Source of the DNA: SXOA01 sp964444865 | GTDB taxonomy: Bacteria; Planctomycetota; Planctomycetia; Pirellulales; Pirellulaceae | NCBI GenBank assembly: GCA_964444865.1 | Contig: CAYUJE010000035.1 | Location: 1 to 27,653 of the forward strand | Direction: 5' to 3' | DNA: 27,653 bases | Shown: piece by piece, positions 1-10,667 of the stretch | Position numbering within the stretch: position 1 is the first letter of the stretch | How the letters are laid out: every line of letters starts with the position of its first letter | The notes under the pieces: generated by a model | Databases searched by the model: none | Told to the model about the DNA's origin: nothing | What the model saw: only the letters and a program-made list of their open reading frames with translations | Made by a program: the position numbers and the translations under genes

Positions 1-642
1 GAGGGGAACACCGGCCTGATGCGGGCGGTGGATAAGTACGAGTATCGCCGCGGCTTCAAGTTCAGCACGTATGCCACGTGGTGGATTCGCCAGGCGATCA
101 CGCGCGCCATCGCCGACCAGGCGCGGACCATCCGCATCCCGGTCCACATGATCGATGTCCTCAGCAAGCTGCGCAATATTCAGAAGAGGCTCTTGCAAGA
201 TTTGGGACGGGAGCCGACAACTGAAGAAGTAGCCTCGCAGATCGACCTGCCGCTGGAGGAGGTCCGCCGGGTCATGGATATCGGCCGCCACCCGGTCAGT
301 CTCGACCGCCCGGTGGGGGAGAGCGAGGACTGCAGCTTCGGCGAGTTCCTGGAGGATCACTCCAGCGATAACCCGGTCCACTGTGCCAACAATGTCATTC
401 TGCGGCAGAAAATCGACGGCCTGCTCAAGACCCTCACTTGGCGGGAGCGGGAGATCATTCGTCTCCGCTACGGCCTGTGCGACGGCTACACCTACACGCT
501 GGAGGAAGTCGGCCGCATCTTCAAGGTCACCCGCGAACGGGTGCGGCAGATCGAAGCCAAAGCCGTCCGCAAGCTGCAGCACCCCATCCGATCGCAGCAC
601 CTGGAAGGCTTCCTGCGGCACTTGCCGGCCGAGGCCGCATAG
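1..642 (+). CDS. RpoD-like sigma-70 family sigma factor (5' truncated by window edge)
   Basis: Directs RNA polymerase to promoters. The reading frame is open from base 1, so the gene begins outside the window and only its last 213 residues are visible. Region 2.3/2.4 is seen near the start (EGNTGLMRAVDKYEYRRGF, then YATWWIRQAITRAI), which melts and reads the -10 element. Region 3 follows (RIPVHMIDVLSKL to about residue 95). Region 4 is complete, with the helix-turn-helix LEEVGRIFKVTRERVRQIEA near residues 166-185 that reads the -35 element, and the gene ends just after it as in group 1/2 sigma factors. Planctomycetes carry several RpoD-like paralogues, so whether this is the primary housekeeping sigma cannot be told without region 1. 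There is no ECF-type truncation or odd residue in the conserved parts. Confidence 0.95.
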   Translation, partial: EGNTGLMRAVDKYEYRRGFKFSTYATWWIRQAITRAIADQARTIRIPVHMIDVLSKLRNIQKRLLQDLGREPTTEEVASQIDLPLEEVRRVMDIGRHPVSLDRPVGESEDCSFGEFLEDHSSDNPVHCANNVILRQKIDGLLKTLTWREREIIRLRYGLCDGYTYTLEEVGRIFKVTRERVRQIEAKAVRKLQHPIRSQHLEGFLRHLPAEAA

Positions 643-655
643 AAGTGAGGCGTCC

Positions 656-682
656 GCGTTCCCACGCTCTGCGTGGGAACGC
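656..682. repeat. Palindromic intergenic repeat, copy 1 (GCGTTCCCACGC type)
   Basis: The sequence GCGTTCCCACGC is followed by a 3-base centre and then GCGTGGGAACGC, giving 12-bp perfect arms. A related dyad, GGACGC-TCC-GCGTCC, lies at 690-704. This family of short GC-rich palindromes is scattered through planctomycete and some other genomes and creates shadow reading frames that translate to RSAWERG-like peptides. It sits 14 bases after the sigma factor stop. Function unknown; REP-like behaviour or transcript-end protection is only inference. Confidence 0.85.
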
Positions 683-740
683 ACGTCCCGGACGCTCCGC
701 GTCCAGTTGCTTCGGCAGCCGCGGAGCGGCAAGACATGGT

Positions 741-763
741 GTTCCCACGCAGAGCGTGGGAAC
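741..763. repeat. Palindromic intergenic repeat, copy 2
   Basis: GTTCCCACGC, a 3-base centre (AGA) and GCGTGGGAAC form 10-bp perfect arms. The arms match those of the copy at 656-682, while the 3-base centre is the reverse complement of that copy's centre (TCT), so the two copies face each other. They lie 58 bases apart, with a small dyad (690-704) between them. Confidence 0.85.
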
Positions 764-782
764 AAGATTTTTCTAAAATCTC

Positions 783-815
783 AAGCCGCTGGCTCTCGGG
801 CCAGCGGCTTTTTTT
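783..815 (+). terminator. Intrinsic terminator after the sigma factor
   Basis: An 11-bp perfect GC-rich stem (AAGCCGCTGGC at 783-793, GCCAGCGGCTT at 800-810), a 6-base loop and a run of T through 815 make a classical rho-independent terminator on the plus strand. It ends 14 bases before the start codon of the zinc-ribbon protein gene, so that gene needs its own promoter inside or overlapping the terminator, or read-through. Confidence 0.9.
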
Positions 816-829
816 GTTAAGATACGTCT

Positions 830-1531
830 ATGGCAGCTCTCACTGACTCTCTCCGTACCCTCCACCGCATTCATGGACAGCTTCACGACTTGCAGGAACG
901 CCTGCAACGGGGGCCTCGGCAAACGAAGATTGCCGAAACGGCCGTGAAGAAATCCGAGGGTGAATTGGCCGCGGCCAAGGATACTCACCGGCAAGCCAAG
1001 ATGGCGTCCGACGAAAAACACCTGCAGCTCAAGCAGCGCGAAGCCCGGCTGCACGATTTGCAGGGAAAGCTGAACGCCGCGAACAATAACAAGGAATATC
1101 AGCTCCTGAAGGACCAAATTGCCGCTGACAGACAGGCCAACAGTGTGCTGGCGGATGAGATTCTGGAATCGATGGAGCGGATCGACCAATTACAAGCCGC
1201 CATCAAGGTCGCGGAAGAGAATCTGGCCAAGACCAAGGAAGAATTCAATAAAGTCCGCAAACGGATGGAAGAGCAGCAGCAGGGGCTGGAATCGGAACTG
1301 GCCCGTGTGCAGGGGGAACTCAATGCCGCCGAAGCCCTCGTCCCTGAAACCTTTCGGGACGACTATCTCCGCCTGGCCCGCGCCATGGGTGCCGATTGCA
1401 TGGCCCCCATCGATGGCGAAAGCTGCGGCGGCTGCTTCACCATCATGTCCCCACAAGTTCACGATCTGATCCGCCGCGACAAGCCGGTCTTCTGCAAGAG
1501 CTGCGGGCGGCTGGTTTATCTGCCGGAGTAA
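830..1531 (+). CDS. Coiled-coil protein with C-terminal C4 zinc ribbon (COG1579/zf-RING_7 type)
   Basis: A 233-residue protein. Residues about 8-175 are almost entirely charged, heptad-like helix with many K/E/Q/A and no Pro, so a long antiparallel coiled coil is expected. The C-terminus carries four cysteines, C199xxC202 and C222xxC225, in GESCGGCF and FCKSCGRLVY, which form a zinc ribbon. This is the architecture of the COG1579 family (PF02591; chlamydial CT398, Helicobacter HP0958/FlgZ), small cytosolic adaptor proteins linked in those organisms to secretion and flagellar regulation. The exact role here is unknown. The ATG at 830 is preceded by no strong Shine-Dalgarno site and lies only 14 bases after the terminator hairpin. 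Length is normal for the family. Confidence 0.9.
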   Translation: MAALTDSLRTLHRIHGQLHDLQERLQRGPRQTKIAETAVKKSEGELAAAKDTHRQAKMASDEKHLQLKQREARLHDLQGKLNAANNNKEYQLLKDQIAADRQANSVLADEILESMERIDQLQAAIKVAEENLAKTKEEFNKVRKRMEEQQQGLESELARVQGELNAAEALVPETFRDDYLRLARAMGADCMAPIDGESCGGCFTIMSPQVHDLIRRDKPVFCKSCGRLVYLPE

Positions 1532-1716
1532 GGTCGCGTGATGGGCCTGCCAGTCGACCTTGCACGCGAAAACAGCGGCCTACCGCCTGCCGTGATTGAG
1601 ATTCGTCGCGCAACTGAGTAGGCTTTTCCCATTGCCGACGTTCTGTCCCTCTCACGGCCAATTCGCGGCTTAGGGATTATTGTGAACCCATTTCCGGGTA
1701 CCTTGGTCCCTCCCTT

Positions 1717-4700
1717 GTGGTTCCATTTCCCATCTCGGCGAGTACACCCTTGGACATCTCCGTTGAAACATCGTTCGCCAACGTTGCCCCAGATGACTTC
1801 GTCAACAGCGAGACAATCGCCAGCCGCCTGGAGCAAATCCAGCGACTATACGACGAAGGTATGTACGTGCAGGCTTATGAAGTAGGCAAGCCTTGGGGAA
1901 AACTCACGGACTGGCCGGGGACCGACGGAAAAATTCTTGCGGCGCGTCTGGCCGTGAATCTGGGTTCTTCGTCGCTGAGCAACTGGCTGGTTCGCTGTGC
2001 GTATCGGGCAAGTCCTGAACATGACGAAGCACGCTACTTCTATGGCAACTATCTGGCTCGCCATGGCGGCTGGTGGAAGACCTGGCGCTGGCTTCGTCGT
2101 CAGCCGGAAATGTCCGCCAGCACATCCGACGATATTCGGTCTTCTTGGTACGCATTGCATGGGGAAGTGACTGGATTTCTGCGGGATTTTTCCACGGCGG
2201 ATACCTGGCTGCGAAAGGCAGAAGCAGCCGGGCCGAATAATCCGTGGGTCAAAGTCTGCCGGGCGGGAGTGCTGGAATATCAAGACCGTTATGACGATGC
2301 CGAGGCAGAGGCGCGTGCGGCTCTGGCCATGCGTCCGTGGTATCGGCCCGCCGTGCAGTCGCTTGGCCACCTGCTGACGCTGCAAGGCAAGGATCACGAG
2401 GCATTGGAGTTTCTCAGCGAAGCCTCCTCGCGACTGGAAAGCTATGCCGTCACCGGGCAATTGCTGGCGATGCAAATCGAACTCAAGGACTATGCGGGAG
2501 CCAAGGCTTCGCTCGACCGAATCGATTTGCTCTCACCGCTCAAGGAAAAGCGAGCCCGCAAATGGTTCTCCGCGCGCTACAGTGAGGTCGCGTATTTCTT
2601 GGGAGATATCGAAGGCTCTATTCGACTGGCCGAGGAATCCGACAGCGAGTATTGGAAGGCGGTCGCGGAACGGCTCAAGGACCCTGCCCGGGCGCACCTC
2701 AAGGCGGTTACCATCCCCGTCGGCTTTGTGAGGCAGCACCAAATGACGTGCGCCCCCGCCACGCTTTCCGCGCTCAGCCGCTATTGGGACATGCCAGCCG
2801 ACCATTTGCAGGTGGCGGACGAGATTTGCTACAACGGCACCTCGAACTACAGCGAGCGAAAATGGGCCGAGGAGCATGGCTGGCTCGCGCGGGACTTCTC
2901 CATCACCGAGGAGAGCACGATTGCCCTCATTGATCGGGGAATCCCGTTCACGTTTACGACTGTCGACCCCGGCAACTCTCACTTGCAGGCCATCATCGGT
3001 TACGACGCTCGGCGGGGAACGCTGGTGACGCGAGATCCATTCTGGCGGAATTCCGGCGAAGGGCTCATGGACAAGATCCTGGAGCGATACCGCCTGCATG
3101 GCCCGCGCGGGATGGCCATGGTCCCCAAAGTACAGGCGGAAAGGCTGGCGGATCTCGTTCTTCCCGATGAAAAACTGTGGGATTTGTTGCACAAACTCGA
3201 TGGAGCGCTGGTCAATCACCGGCGTGTTGATGCGGAAGCCGCCCTGGCGGAAATGCAAACCCAAGATCCGACACATCGCCTGACTTTGGAGGCCCGCCGC
3301 CGTCTGGCCATTTACGACGGAAATTCAGCAGACCAGCTCGCGGTCGTCAATGAGCAGGCGGCCCTTTTCCCCGACGACCAGAATCTGCAACTCGAACGAC
3401 TGTCGCTCATGCGGCATCAGTCGCGGCGTGAAGATCGACTTACCGCCTTCGCGGAGCTTTGCAAGAAGAAGGAGACGCACCCACTCTACTGGCAGCAATA
3501 TGCCCAGGAACTGCGGCTGGATGCCCGCCGCCACACGGAAGCCATTTGGCTGTTGCGGCGGGCGATTCGCCGCTGGCCGACGGAAGGGGCCAACTACTAC
3601 ATCCTCGCGAACATTTTCTGGGACCAGCGAAAGTTTGAGGAAGCACTCGAACTCTATCGCTTTGCCGCCTGCTTGGGGGACAAGGATGAGCAGTTGGTAA
3701 TGTCCTATTTCTCGGCGGCTTGCTGGTTCCGGCAGGCCCCCGATGTGCTGCGGTTTCTGCGAGACCGCTTCGAAAGGTTCGGCGGCAAGTCCAGCCAGCC
3801 AGCCCGGACGCTCGCCAACGCCTACATGCAGATGGACCTGAATCGCGAGGCCCTCTCCACCGTGGAGGCGGCCATCGGTCTACGGCCCCAGGATGGCGAA
3901 CTGCTGCTGTTTGCCGCCGACTTGTATGTCGCTTGCAGTCTGGAAAATCGGCCTCGAGCCCTGGAACTACTCGAGCAAGCTCGCGACAAAGCCCCGCGCG
4001 GGCAATGGCTCCGAACCTCGGCTCGGCTGGCGAATCTTGTCGGCGAGCATCAAGAATCGCTATCGCTCTGGCAGGAAGTGCTAGCCTTCTCGCCACTGGC
4101 TCTCGATGCGCACTCCGCCGTCACGCGGCTACTGGCGGTGATTCAAGGGCAAGAAGCCGCCCGCGCTCACCTGCGGGCCGCCTGCGACCGTTTCCCTCAT
4201 TATCATCCGCTCCACGAACTCATGATTGAGTGGCTGCGCGATGAACCGACCAGTGTTCGCGAACCGGTAGTACGGCGACTCGTGGCGATTACTCCCGATG
4301 ACGGATGGGTGCGTCGGGAACTGGCATTTCTGCTGTGTGATGAGCGGCGGTTTGAAGAGGCATGGCTGGAAGCGGAAATCGCCGGCCGGCTTGATCCAAA
4401 TAATCAGTCCTACTATCTGCTGAGAGCCAAGCTGTTTCGTGATCAGGGAAACATGTCCCTCGCCAAGGAGGAGCTGCGCAAGGCCATCGTCGATTCGGCG
4501 GATAATAACTATGCCATCACGGAATGGATGAACCTGTGCGAGTCGATTGGTGAACGCCGCAAAGTCCTAATGTTCTTCAAGGAAGAGTTGGAACGACAGG
4601 TCCTCTTTGGCGACGGCCTGCTCGCGCTCCGCGAACAAGCGAGCAACACTCTGGAGCCTGAGGAACTCCTCAAAGTGCTCCTGGACGCCAAAGAGCAGCG

Positions 4701-6798
4701 GCCGGACCTGTGGCATGCCTGGTCTTCGCTGATGTTGCAACTGCTCGACATGAATCGCCTGGAGGAGGCTTGGAGCATTGCCCAGGAAGCCAGCGAACGA
4801 TTTCCCTTGCTGCCAAAACTCTGGTTGGATCGGGCTCTCATTTGCCGCGCTCGGCTGGATTGGACCGGGGAACGGGAGGCCTTGGAGAATGCCTATCGCA
4901 TCAATCCTTCCTGGGGGACAGCGGTCCGGCAGCTTTGCGAATTCTATGACCAGCAGGGTGAATTTGAAAAGCTGCGCGCACTGCTGGAATTGGCGGTCGC
5001 CCGCAATCCGCTCGATGTTTCCAATCTGGGAATGCTCGCGGAGACCCTCTGGCGACTTGGCGAAAAGGAACCAGCGCTCGCTCACGCACAAAAAGCAGTG
5101 CAGATGGAACCCGGCTACACACGAGCTTGGGATATGCTGAATTCTTGGGCCGATGAACTCGGGCGGCCTGAAATCGCGTTGGAGACGGTGCAGGAATTGA
5201 CTGTGAGGCGACCCGGCGAGGCCCGTTCCTGGCTCATGCTGGCACGCATTCTGGATGGCCCGGACCAGCTTCCGCAAATGCTGGAGGCACTCGACAAAGC
5301 CCTCGCTTTACAGCCAAGACTCACGGAGGCTTTTGATTACAAGGTACGTGCGCTGGCTGCCGCGGGACGGCTCGAGGAGGCTTTTGCCGCGTGCCGACCA
5401 GCTGTCTTTGGCGATTCGATTCCCCTTGAACTGCGTGCTCGCGAATCCTGGCTCGAATCGGAGCGCGGCGACGTGAAAGCCGCCATCTCCAAGATGCGAG
5501 CACTGGTTGCCGAAGAGCCCTTCTACTTTTGGGCCTGGTCGCGGCTGTGCGACTGGTATCAGCAAACGGGCAATGCCGATGGCTATTTGGAGTCTGCACA
5601 AGCGCTCGTCAAAATCAATCCTCAGTATGAAGTGAGCATGGGTTACCTTGGAGAGGCCCGACTCATCAAGGGAGATCGGGCTGGGGCGCTGGAAGCCTAT
5701 AAGCGGGCCTTTGAACTGGCTCCTCGGTACGAGTTTGCCGGGCTAAGCCTCTTCGACCTGCAATTGGAGGACGGCAAACTCGCGGAAGCCGCCACCACTT
5801 TGGAGACGCTCGATAAATTCGTTTCTGGCCCGCTCGTGGACGCGCGGGGTGCGCAATTGGCGGCCAAACAAGGCGACAAGAAAACAACTCTTCATCGACT
5901 GCGTAGCGTATGCTCCAAACCATTCGAGATTCCCTGGCCCGTGGAAGCGGCTGTGGAGGCCGCAGACTCCGCGGGTTGGACGAGTGAAGCCGAAGAGGCC
6001 CTGGCATTGTGCCTGGCGCTTCCCAATCCCCCTGCAGTGGTTGGGCGGTGCTGGGTAAAGCTAGGAACCAGGCGAGGCTGGCAGTGCGAAGAGAGACTCC
6101 CAGAATTGGTTGAAAAGGGTGACATTGGCCTGGAAGCGACGCACGCCTATCTCAAGGCGATCCTCGAAGCGGGAGAAAAAAGCCGCCTGCGGCGATTCAT
6201 GGAAACCCACCGCAGCATGCTTGAGGCTCACACCTTTCTGTGGGGTTCCATCGGCTGGGTGCTCACGGCCTTTCGAGATTACCACGGTGCGGCCAATTGG
6301 ATGATGGACTGGCGAAAGCGAGAGGATGCGCAGCCCTGGATGCTGGTCAATACTGTCGAAGGATTCCGCAACACCAGCCGTGAAGCGATCGCTGCCGAAT
6401 GCAGTCGCCATGCTTTGACACTCAAGGGGAATGGTCGGCATTTGCACCACTTGTGGCTGGCTGGCGATGCTGCCCTGGAAGGCGACTACAAGTCCGCGAG
6501 GGAGCACCTGGAACAAAGCCACGCCGAACCGCTGGACGCGGACTATGAGTTCCTCGAAGTCCTCACGCAAAGCATTGTGGAACTGGGGGAAGTATCCCCG
6601 GACGTGCGAAAACGGATCTTTCCGCAGATCCAAACTCGCCTGGATGAAGCGAAAGCAAAATACGCCGCCTATGCCTTGGAACCCGCCCGGCAAAGGATTT
6701 ACCGCAAAACGCTGCTCGCCCTGGCGAAACTTCGCGGTGGCCCGATGACCTGGATCTGGTACTTGATTCGCTGGTGGAATTCAGTTCCAGCGGCTTGA
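1717..6798 (+). CDS. Giant TPR protein with embedded C39-like cysteine peptidase domain
   Basis: A 1693-residue protein with no signal peptide or membrane segment, so probably cytosolic. Residues about 30-320 and about 480-1680 are helical repeats of TPR type (for example GDRAGALEAYKRAFELAP near residue 1320). Between them, about 330-470, sits a papain-fold domain of the C39-like type: Q342 and C345 in RQHQMTCAPATLSA, H422 in GNSHLQAIIGYD and D440 in TRDPF, a complete oxyanion Gln/Cys/His/Asp set. C39 domains cleave double-glycine leaders in bacteriocin exporters, but soluble C39-like/TPR proteins of unknown substrate also exist. The GTG at 1717 is the most upstream start in frame; a TTG at 1750 is an alternative and neither has a clear Shine-Dalgarno site. 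It stands alone, followed by a short hairpin and the convergent kinase gene. The domain call is firm; substrate and role are unknown. Confidence 0.9.
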   Translation: MVPFPISASTPLDISVETSFANVAPDDFVNSETIASRLEQIQRLYDEGMYVQAYEVGKPWGKLTDWPGTDGKILAARLAVNLGSSSLSNWLVRCAYRASPEHDEARYFYGNYLARHGGWWKTWRWLRRQPEMSASTSDDIRSSWYALHGEVTGFLRDFSTADTWLRKAEAAGPNNPWVKVCRAGVLEYQDRYDDAEAEARAALAMRPWYRPAVQSLGHLLTLQGKDHEALEFLSEASSRLESYAVTGQLLAMQIELKDYAGAKASLDRIDLLSPLKEKRARKWFSARYSEVAYFLGDIEGSIRLAEESDSEYWKAVAERLKDPARAHLKAVTIPVGFVRQHQMTCAPATLSALSRYWDMPADHLQVADEICYNGTSNYSERKWAEEHGWLARDFSITEESTIALIDRGIPFTFTTVDPGNSHLQAIIGYDARRGTLVTRDPFWRNSGEGLMDKILERYRLHGPRGMAMVPKVQAERLADLVLPDEKLWDLLHKLDGALVNHRRVDAEAALAEMQTQDPTHRLTLEARRRLAIYDGNSADQLAVVNEQAALFPDDQNLQLERLSLMRHQSRREDRLTAFAELCKKKETHPLYWQQYAQELRLDARRHTEAIWLLRRAIRRWPTEGANYYILANIFWDQRKFEEALELYRFAACLGDKDEQLVMSYFSAACWFRQAPDVLRFLRDRFERFGGKSSQPARTLANAYMQMDLNREALSTVEAAIGLRPQDGELLLFAADLYVACSLENRPRALELLEQARDKAPRGQWLRTSARLANLVGEHQESLSLWQEVLAFSPLALDAHSAVTRLLAVIQGQEAARAHLRAACDRFPHYHPLHELMIEWLRDEPTSVREPVVRRLVAITPDDGWVRRELAFLLCDERRFEEAWLEAEIAGRLDPNNQSYYLLRAKLFRDQGNMSLAKEELRKAIVDSADNNYAITEWMNLCESIGERRKVLMFFKEELERQVLFGDGLLALREQASNTLEPEELLKVLLDAKEQRPDLWHAWSSLMLQLLDMNRLEEAWSIAQEASERFPLLPKLWLDRALICRARLDWTGEREALENAYRINPSWGTAVRQLCEFYDQQGEFEKLRALLELAVARNPLDVSNLGMLAETLWRLGEKEPALAHAQKAVQMEPGYTRAWDMLNSWADELGRPEIALETVQELTVRRPGEARSWLMLARILDGPDQLPQMLEALDKALALQPRLTEAFDYKVRALAAAGRLEEAFAACRPAVFGDSIPLELRARESWLESERGDVKAAISKMRALVAEEPFYFWAWSRLCDWYQQTGNADGYLESAQALVKINPQYEVSMGYLGEARLIKGDRAGALEAYKRAFELAPRYEFAGLSLFDLQLEDGKLAEAATTLETLDKFVSGPLVDARGAQLAAKQGDKKTTLHRLRSVCSKPFEIPWPVEAAVEAADSAGWTSEAEEALALCLALPNPPAVVGRCWVKLGTRRGWQCEERLPELVEKGDIGLEATHAYLKAILEAGEKSRLRRFMETHRSMLEAHTFLWGSIGWVLTAFRDYHGAANWMMDWRKREDAQPWMLVNTVEGFRNTSREAIAAECSRHALTLKGNGRHLHHLWLAGDAALEGDYKSAREHLEQSHAEPLDADYEFLEVLTQSIVELGEVSPDVRKRIFPQIQTRLDEAKAKYAAYALEPARQRIYRKTLLALAKLRGGPMTWIWYLIRWWNSVPAA

Positions 6799-6826
6799 GA
6801 CGAATCGGATCGTCATCCTTTGGATA

Positions 6827-6848
6827 CCGCGGCCCGTGCGGCTTCTTT

Positions 6849-6850
<2 letters not shown>
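6827..6850 (+). terminator. Weak candidate terminator after the TPR gene
   Basis: CCGC (6827-6830) can pair with GCGG (6838-6841) around a 7-base loop, followed by CTTCTTTTT on the plus strand. A second small dyad, GACGA/TCGTC, lies at 6799-6814 right after the stop codon. The stem is short, so this is a tentative call. It lies between two convergent genes where a terminator would be expected. Confidence 0.35.
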
Positions 6851-9494
<2,644 letters not shown>

Positions 9495-9500
9495 AGGAGA

Positions 9501-9506
9501 CTCCTT
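9501..9506 (-). promoter_or_regulatory. Shine-Dalgarno site that fixes the kinase start
   Basis: On the minus strand AAGGAG lies six bases before the GTG at 9494-9492. The longer frame up to 9713 has no comparable site, and its extra 73 residues are rich in Arg, Pro and Ser with no domain. Confidence 0.7.
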
Positions 9507-9545
9507 AATTGGTGAATGGGGCCGGGGCGAAGACTCGCCATTCGA

Positions 9546-9570
9546 ATTATCCAGACTAGATAGTGTCTGG
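9546..9570 (-). promoter_or_regulatory. Candidate promoter -10 with overlapping dyad upstream of the kinase
   Basis: GATAAT (plus 9546-9551, read on minus) is a five-of-six match to a -10 box about 50 bases before the kinase GTG. It overlaps by one base a dyad CCAGAC-8-GTCTGG at 9551-9570, which would lie in the -10/-35 spacer and could be an operator. No convincing -35 hexamer was found at 16-18 bases, so this is tentative. Confidence 0.25.
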
Positions 9571-10181
9571 GCTTCCGTTTCTCCGCAGAGTCGCCCCACG
9601 CGATCCAAGTGCCGAGGACGGATGCCGCGTGCGACCAGGTTTTGGTTCCAGGGCGGTTTCGTCAGTCTGCGGCACCAATGATTCCTTGGTGACCGCGGGC
9701 ATTTCTTGAGCAAATGTGCTGCAATAGCGATTCTTGGCTGCTATGGCAAAAGGACCATGATCCTTGGGACCAAACAGCTATCACGGGTTGATTGGATCGA
9801 ACTAGGCAAACTGTCAAAACAATTGAATTGACAGTGCGAACCGATTACAGCCCACTAAGTTTCAGCCGATTTATTGCAGGGAGTATCCCGAAGGGATTTT
9901 GGCTGAATCTGGGACTTAGATTTGAAGATGTAACAGTCGTTGCTCGCCACGTTTCGCAACTCATGACGAAGTTGTAATTCTCTGTCATCAATGTAACTCT
10001 CCCAACCACAAAAGTCAAGAATCGCGGAGAACTCAACTACTTCACGGACTTTCGCGTTGGGCAGAAAAGAGCAGGAGAATAATTGTGTGACGGCAAAGGT
10101 TGACAGAAAGAATGCAACCTGATTTCCCACGGCAAATCGCTGTGGTTATGCGTAGCGAGAAGATCGCTGGAATGCGTCAAG
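9571..10181. other. Long stretch without a supported protein gene
   Basis: About 600 bases between the kinase promoter region and the tRNA. Base composition is more A/T-rich than in the surrounding genes. Two overlapping minus-strand frames (10130-9855 and 10036-9845) are open but show no domain, no Shine-Dalgarno site and no codon pattern I trust. I see no strong hairpin, direct repeat or mobile element boundary. A decayed gene or a small RNA cannot be excluded. Confidence 0.5.
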
Positions 10182-10255
10182 TATGCCCGACAGGACTCGA
10201 ACCTGTAACCTTCGGCTTCGGAGGCCGACGCTCTATCCAATTGAGCTACGGGCAC
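10182..10255 (-). tRNA. tRNA-Arg, anticodon CCG (codon CGG)
   Basis: Read on the minus strand the sequence folds as a full cloverleaf of 74 bases: acceptor arm GTGCCCG pairing with CGGGCAT (one G:U), D arm GCTC/GAGC around AATTGGATA, anticodon stem TCGGC/GCCGA with loop CTCCGAA giving anticodon CCG, and T arm ACAGG-TTCGAGT-CCTGT. The discriminator base is A and the CCA end is not encoded. CGG codons are frequent in neighbouring genes. It stands alone; no other tRNA is in the window. Confidence 0.96.
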
Positions 10256-10667
10256 AAACGGGGCTTTCGGCCGACTTCGAAAATACTCAGCCGTTGTCGG
10301 GTTCTGCGATTGAAGTGCGGTACGCCCAAATGTCGTATTCACGCAAAGTCATCGCCGAGCGTTAGCCGAACTCGGTGCATTTTCACCACCCGTCTCGTAC
10401 GAACGCAGAACACGACGCGAACGATTCTACTCTGGTCGGCTCGGGCCGAAAAGCGGCTAGGAAAAAATGCCCACGACCGCACACGATCTATCCACGTTTC
10501 GCTGGATCAATGCCGACCCCGATGCGAGCTTGCACTCATTGTGCGAAATGGGCGCAAAAATGAGTGCTAGCCAATTACACGATTACAGACCAGATCCTCC
10601 GGCTTCATTAAGCGACGGGCGTGGCCAAACTCAGCCAGCCCCAGATACCCCGCGGTTGTCGCAGTTG
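10256..10667. other. Non-coding stretch with a hairpin at 10532-10567
   Basis: No supported protein gene between the tRNA and the DUF1593 gene. A perfect 9-bp inverted repeat, GCACTCATT (10532-10540) and AATGAGTGC (10559-10567), encloses an inner partial stem (GTGC/GCGC). It lies about 100 bases downstream of the DUF1593 stop codon and could be its transcript-end hairpin or part of a small RNA, though there is no T-run on the minus strand right after it. Confidence 0.5.

Noticed and set aside
656..763. CRISPR-like or tandem repeat array
   Set aside because: Only two copies, each itself palindromic and in opposite orientation, with no regular spacers and no cas genes.
383..820. Plus- and minus-strand frames containing RSAWERG-like peptides
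   Set aside because: They are translations of the palindromic repeats at 656-763 and of the sigma factor in other frames.
9495..9713. N-terminal extension of the kinase to 9713
   Set aside because: AAGGAG before the GTG at 9494 and the membrane helix directly after it favour the shorter protein; the extension has no domain character.
9845..10130. Small minus-strand genes of 63 and 91 codons
   Set aside because: They overlap in different frames, show no ribosome site or recognisable domain, and the longer one has no compositional sign of coding. Kept only as a gene-free stretch worth checking.
10540..10590. Second tRNA on the minus strand, suggested by GTGTAATTGGCTAGCAC
   Set aside because: Only a D-arm-like piece is present; there is no acceptor stem, anticodon stem or T arm in the right places.
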